Shown one piece after another: positions 13,096 to 16,602 of a stretch of 16,602 nucleotides of DNA. Positions within the stretch are counted from its first letter, which is position 1; each line of letters opens with the position of its first letter. The notes under the pieces were generated by a model that saw nothing but the letters and a program-made list of their open reading frames with translations, had not been told where the DNA came from and searched no databases. Made by a program: the position numbers and the translations under genes. Source of the stretch: JALELF01 sp964473455 (GTDB taxonomy: Bacteria; Bacillota_I; Bacilli_A; RF39; UBA660); the NCBI GenBank assembly GCA_964473455.1, contig CAYYQX010000009.1, positions 1 to 16,602 on the forward strand, read 5' to 3'.

Positions 13096-14109
13096 ATGAT
13101 AAAAGTAGCAATTAACGGATTTGGAAGAATAGGAAGACTTGTTTTTAGAATAATGGATAAGGATCCTGAATTTGAAATAGTTGCCATTAATGATTTAACT
13201 GATGCCAAACAATTAGCTTATTTGTTAAAATATGACACTAATCATAGAAATTATCGTGTTGATGAGATAAGTTATGACGACGAACACATTATAGTAGGGG
13301 CAAAAAAAGTAAAAGTTTTTGCTGAAAAAGATCCTTCTACGCTTCCTTGGAAAACACTAGATGTTGATTGTGTTTTTGAATGTACAGGGCATTTTACTGA
13401 TATGGAAAGTGCGCAAACTCATATTGCTGCAGGAGCAAAGAAAGTAATTATTTCTGCCCCAGCCAAAGGAGATATGAAGACAATAGTTTATAATGTTAAC
13501 GATAACATCCTTGATGGAACAGAACAAATTATAAGTGCGGCTTCTTGTACAACAAACTGTTTAGCGCCCGTTTTAGATATACTTGATAAAAACATAGGAA
13601 TCGAACTAGGTTACATGACAACTGTTCATGCCTATACAAACGATCAAGTTATATTAGATGTGGCTCATAAAAAAGACATTAACACAAGAAGAGGTAGAGC
13701 AGGAGCAAGTAACATTATACCGACAAGTACAGGAGCAGCCAAAGCTATTGGGCTTGTCTTACCAAATCTTAATAATAAGTTAAAAGGTGGGGCAATGCGT
13801 GTTCCAGTAACTACTGGTTCAATGATTGATTTAACTTTAAAACTAAAAAGAAGTGTTACAAAAGAAGAAATAAACAATTTATTTAAAAACAATCAAAACG
13901 AGACTATAAAATATACAGAAGATCCAATAGTATCAAGCGATATTATCGGTTCAACTGTTGGCGCTTTAGTAGATGGACTACTTACTGATGTTTTGGAAGC
14001 AGATAACGAAGCAATGGTAAAAGTAGTTGCTTGGTATGATAATGAAATGGGCTATAGTGCTCAAATGGTTCGAACAGCTAAAAGATTAGTTCAAAAAGAA
14101 GTTAAGTAA
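13096..14109 (+). CDS. gap: Glyceraldehyde-3-phosphate dehydrogenase (type I)
   Basis: GAPDH catalyses the NAD-linked oxidation and phosphorylation of glyceraldehyde-3-phosphate in glycolysis. The 337-residue product is full length. It shows the NAD-binding start INGFGRIGR (6-14), Asp33 in AINDLTD (the residue that favours NAD over NADP), the catalytic SAASCTTNCLAP with Cys151, the partner His178 in TTVHAYTNDQ, the RRGRAGASNIIPTSTGAAKA substrate loop and the WYDNEMGYS end motif. AGGAGG at 13086-13091 overlaps the stop of the nucleoside kinase, 8 nt away, so it depends on the promoter at 11374. No other glycolytic gene is next to it, unlike the gapA-pgk-tpi clusters of many Firmicutes. A terminator hairpin overlaps its stop codon. 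Confidence 0.98.
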   Translation: MIKVAINGFGRIGRLVFRIMDKDPEFEIVAINDLTDAKQLAYLLKYDTNHRNYRVDEISYDDEHIIVGAKKVKVFAEKDPSTLPWKTLDVDCVFECTGHFTDMESAQTHIAAGAKKVIISAPAKGDMKTIVYNVNDNILDGTEQIISAASCTTNCLAPVLDILDKNIGIELGYMTTVHAYTNDQVILDVAHKKDINTRRGRAGASNIIPTSTGAAKAIGLVLPNLNNKLKGGAMRVPVTTGSMIDLTLKLKRSVTKEEINNLFKNNQNETIKYTEDPIVSSDIIGSTVGALVDGLLTDVLEADNEAMVKVVAWYDNEMGYSAQMVRTAKRLVQKEVK

Positions 14110-14119
14110 CTTCTTTTTT
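14093..14119 (+). terminator. Terminator of gap, overlapping its stop codon
   Basis: GAAGTT (14098-14103) pairs with AACTTC (14108-14113) around the loop AAGT, and A-T pairs extend the base to 14093/14118. The T-tract is 14114-14119. The TAA stop (14107-14109) spans the loop and second arm, so the hairpin encodes the last residues QKEVK. Confidence 0.8.
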
Positions 14120-14121
14120 AG

Positions 14122-14150
14122 TTTAAAAAAAAATAAAAATAGTGTATAAT
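14122..14150 (+). promoter_or_regulatory. Promoter of the thioredoxin-like/ctp operon
   Basis: TTTAAA (14122-14127) and a perfect TATAAT (14145-14150) lie 17 bp apart, starting 3 bp after the gap terminator. The predicted start near 14157 falls on the ribosome binding site GGTGAG (14157-14162). Confidence 0.65.
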
Positions 14151-14168
14151 ATTTTTGGTGAGAATTAT

Positions 14169-14648
14169 ATGAAAAAAACGAACAAAGATCCAAAAGTAGA
14201 ATTAAAAAAAATAATGTTTATTTCGTTAGCTTTATTAATTGTTTTTGTAATTTTATATTTTATAGCTTATTTAATTATTCAAGGAAAAGAAAAACAAAAT
14301 CCAGATATTCCAACTGAATTTGTTCAATATGATGAAATTCTAATAAGCAATATAGGTAAGCAAAACGAAAGCAACTATTATGTTTTAGTTTATTTAAGTG
14401 AAGAAAATTATCAAAACTTTTATTCTAAGTATTTAGCTATTTATAACGGTAACTTAAAAATGTATTATGCGAATGTAAACAATGCATTTAATAAAAGCTA
14501 CAAAGGAGATAGTTTTGCTTATGATTTAAATAATGGACTAAAAATAAGCGAAGACGTTTTATTAGAAATAAAAAACGGGAATATAGTTAACAACTATACT
14601 GGTAAAGCAAGCATATTAGAAAAAATTGTGCAAGTAATTGGAATATAA
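14169..14648 (+). CDS. Membrane-anchored protein, possible cysteine-less thioredoxin fold, 159 aa
   Basis: A charged N-terminus (1-14) and one hydrophobic helix (about 15-37) place the rest outside the membrane. Residues about 50-157 follow a thioredoxin-like order: a strand (YYVLVYL, 70-76), a helix (EENYQNFYSKYLAIY), a strand (LKMYYANV, 96-103), a long loop, the strand pair VLLEIKNGNIVNNYTG (130-145), and a C-terminal helix. The 'IKNG' turn is typical of thioredoxins. The protein has no cysteine at all, so no CxxC centre, and the usual cis-proline before VLLEI is missing, so it cannot act as a redox enzyme. The fold is inferred from pattern only. ATG 14169 follows GGTGAG; the upstream GTG at 14142 overlaps the -10. 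The protease gene starts 13 nt after its stop, so the two share a transcript. Confidence 0.75.
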   Translation: MKKTNKDPKVELKKIMFISLALLIVFVILYFIAYLIIQGKEKQNPDIPTEFVQYDEILISNIGKQNESNYYVLVYLSEENYQNFYSKYLAIYNGNLKMYYANVNNAFNKSYKGDSFAYDLNNGLKISEDVLLEIKNGNIVNNYTGKASILEKIVQVIGI

Positions 14649-14661
14649 CAAAGGAGAAGAA

Positions 14662-15882
14662 ATGAAGAAAGAAAAAACCAAAGAAAAAAAAATAAACATT
14701 TTAAAAGAAATGTTTTCTGTAAAAGAAGTAGCTATTATAGTATTAATAACTTGTATAATAACAGTTTCTTTTTCTTTACTAGTTTTTTACATTAGCCCAA
14801 AAAGTGAAGTAAGTAATGAAAACGAAGCAATTCGTGAGATAAAAGAAGAGTTTGAGTATATTAAAACTAATTTCTTTCAAAATATTGAAGATGATGCTTT
14901 AATTAACGGAGCTATTAAAGGAATGATGGAAGCGTTAGGTGATGATTATTCTGAAGTAATAGATGATAGTGATTTTGATACTTATAATATTATTTTAGAA
15001 GGCGAATATTATGGTATTGGTGTACAAATTGCCAATACTGAAACAGGCACAATACTTATAACGGCTGTCTTTGATGACACTCCAGCTAGTAGGGGTGGAT
15101 TAGAAGTAGGAGATGTTATAACAAAAATTGACAACGAATCATTAGTAGGAAAAACCGCTAAAGAACTAGGCGACATGATTAAATCAGTCAAAAATAAAAC
15201 ATACCTGTTTACTATTACAAGAAATAACGAAGAAAAAGAATATAGTATTACAACAGAAAAGGTTGTCTTAGATTCTATTTCATATAAAGTAATGGAAAGT
15301 GAAAAGAAAATAGGATACATATACATTAGTGTTTTTGCAAACAATACTGATGAACAGTTTGAGAGCGCTTTACAGTTCTTAGAAGAACAAAATATAGAAG
15401 GATTAATTATTGATGTCAGAGATAATGCCGGAGGACATCTTCTAACACTTACAAACATATTGTCACAAATAGTTGATAAGAGCTATGTTATATATCAGAC
15501 AAAAGATAAAGACGATAATATTACAATGACATATTCAAGTGGAAAAATTACTAAAGAATATCCAATAGTAGTTATTGGAAACAACAATTCAGCATCAGCT
15601 TCTGAATTATTAATTAGTGCTTTAATGGAAACAAAGGGAGCTAAGTTTGTTGGCGAGACAACTTTTGGTAAAGGTAGCGTTCAAGAACTAAAAACTTTAT
15701 CTACTGGTGAACAATACAAAATGACTACCAAAAAATGGTTAACTTCTAAAGGAGTGTTTATTGACAAAATAGGCATTACCCCAGATTATATTGTTACTTT
15801 AACTGAAGAATATTACAATAATCCCTCAGACGAAACTGACAATCAACTTATTAAGGCAAAAGAATTATTCTTAGGAATGTAA
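14662..15882 (+). CDS. CtpA/CtpB-type S41 carboxyl-terminal processing protease
   Basis: This family cuts exported or membrane proteins near the C-terminus with a Ser-Lys dyad. The 406-residue protein has a basic start, one membrane helix (about 22-44), a helical segment (55-110), a PDZ domain (about 115-195, with YYGIGVQI and a PASRGGLEVGDVI carboxylate-binding loop) and the S41 core. In the core, IDVRDNAGGHL (250-260) precedes NSASASE with Ser312, and GKGSVQ gives Lys337 and Gln341. The spacing Ser-25-Lys-4-Gln matches Bacillus CtpB (309/334/338), so it should be active, on the outside of the membrane. ATG 14662 follows AAAGGAG (14650-14656); the in-frame TTG at 14638 lies inside the upstream gene. 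It may process an envelope protein; the substrate is unknown. Confidence 0.95.
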   Translation: MKKEKTKEKKINILKEMFSVKEVAIIVLITCIITVSFSLLVFYISPKSEVSNENEAIREIKEEFEYIKTNFFQNIEDDALINGAIKGMMEALGDDYSEVIDDSDFDTYNIILEGEYYGIGVQIANTETGTILITAVFDDTPASRGGLEVGDVITKIDNESLVGKTAKELGDMIKSVKNKTYLFTITRNNEEKEYSITTEKVVLDSISYKVMESEKKIGYIYISVFANNTDEQFESALQFLEEQNIEGLIIDVRDNAGGHLLTLTNILSQIVDKSYVIYQTKDKDDNITMTYSSGKITKEYPIVVIGNNNSASASELLISALMETKGAKFVGETTFGKGSVQELKTLSTGEQYKMTTKKWLTSKGVFIDKIGITPDYIVTLTEEYYNNPSDETDNQLIKAKELFLGM

Positions 15883-15894
15883 AAATAAAAACAC

Positions 15895-15921
15895 AAATCA
15901 ACCAAAAAAGGTTGATTTTTT
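15895..15921 (+). terminator. Terminator after the ctp protease gene
   Basis: AAATCAACC (15895-15903) pairs with GGTTGATTT (15910-15918) around six A, followed by T to 15921. This 9-bp stem is one of the strongest in the window and separates the protease operon from the rRNA promoters. Confidence 0.9.
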
Positions 15922-15971
15922 CATTTGTTTTAAACAAATATAATAAAAGAAAAGTATTTTTTATAAACTTC

Positions 15972-16000
15972 TTGACAAGTTTTTGCGCCTTTGATATATT
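15972..16000 (+). promoter_or_regulatory. rRNA operon promoter P1
   Basis: A consensus TTGACA (15972-15977) and TATATT (15995-16000) are separated by exactly 17 bp, with an extended TGA element before the -10. The A/T-rich run at 15940-15971 may act as an UP element. Confidence 0.8.
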
Positions 16001-16059
16001 AGAGCAGTGCTTTTGGATGAAAAGCCTTTGTAAACAAAAGTTTTTTTTAAAAAAAGTAC

Positions 16060-16088
16060 TTGACTTAGGCATTATCAAATGTTATATT
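16060..16088 (+). promoter_or_regulatory. rRNA operon promoter P2
   Basis: TTGACT (16060-16065) and TATATT (16083-16088) lie 17 bp apart, with an extended TGT before the -10. T8/A7 tracts (16041-16055) just upstream look like an UP element. Tandem promoters 88 bp apart are typical of rRNA operons. Confidence 0.8.
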
Positions 16089-16093
16089 GGTAA

Positions 16094-16130
16094 TGCACTT
16101 CACAAAATTAGTGCAAATGATCTTTGAAAA
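16094..16130 (+). promoter_or_regulatory. boxB/boxA-like antitermination site of the rRNA leader
   Basis: A 6-bp hairpin, TGCACT (16094-16099) with AGTGCA (16110-16115), is followed by TGATCTTTGAAAA (16118-16130), which resembles the boxA of Bacillus rRNA leaders. Such elements recruit Nus factors so that polymerase transcribes the untranslated rRNA without termination. Confidence 0.65.
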
Positions 16131-16204
16131 CTGAGCAAAACGTCAAAAATTCATGAGTTTAGAAGTCAGGATTTATTACAAACTTATAACAAAAAAAATA
16201 TTTT

Positions 16205-16602
<398 letters not shown>

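Noticed and set aside
16019..16050. Possible attenuator hairpin (CTTTGT/ACAAAAG plus T8) between rRNA promoters P1 and P2.
   Set aside because: The loop would be only two bases and the stem is imperfect. The T8/A7 tract fits an UP element of P2 better.
15912..16127. Open reading frame of 71 codons across the rRNA promoter region.
   Set aside because: It has no ribosome binding site, covers both rRNA promoters and the boxB hairpin, and its composition is that of non-coding A/T-rich DNA.

Overview
The window is AT-rich DNA from a low-GC, Gram-positive-type bacterium with a compact genome. The partial 16S rRNA at the right end, the T-box upstream of valS, the GGAGG-type ribosome binding sites and the sigma-A-like promoters point to Bacillota, probably a Mollicutes-like or uncultured gut Bacilli lineage. 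Conserved proteins encode Trp with TGG and have no in-frame TGA, so the standard code (table 11) applies and this is not a TGA=Trp mycoplasma. The lineage is inferred from sequence character only.

Layout. 1-1273: tail of a SEC-C (SecA-type) protein, an unrecognised coiled protein and a small PH-like protein. 1356-1955: a lone type IV prepilin-like protein. 2016-2943: rplM-rpsI with a long leader. 3029-3642: a MazEF toxin-antitoxin unit with a clear palindromic operator in its promoter. 3697-4542: a SAM methyltransferase, convergent with a membrane-anchored transglutaminase-like protein (minus). rpsT (minus) follows, divergent from 5866-8096, an operon of two unrecognised membrane/secreted proteins. 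8150-8650: an unknown helical protein. 8655-11369: a valine T-box riboswitch and valS. 11426-14109: a TGS-domain nucleoside kinase and GAPDH in one operon. 14169-15882: an anchored protein with a possible cysteine-less thioredoxin fold and a CtpA-type S41 protease. 15922-16602: tandem rRNA promoters, boxB/boxA-like elements and the first ~400 nt of 16S rRNA.

The genes are mostly housekeeping (translation, glycolysis), interleaved with envelope proteins (prepilin, transglutaminase, two-gene membrane operon, protease) that have little shared annotation. Control signals are tightly packed. Many promoters are extended -10 types, predicted 5' UTRs are often only 9-21 nt, terminator hairpins overlap stop codons, and several promoters abut or overlap the preceding terminator. 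The few long leaders (rplM, valS, rrn) therefore stand out as regulatory RNAs.

The most interesting items are the uncharacterised membrane operon at 5866-8096, the paired palindromes over the mazEF promoter, an altered ValRS editing site, a 16S substitution inside a universal probe/primer site, and the cysteine-free thioredoxin-like partner of the CtpA protease. No clearly new multi-gene system (CRISPR, phage, transposon or defence island) is visible.
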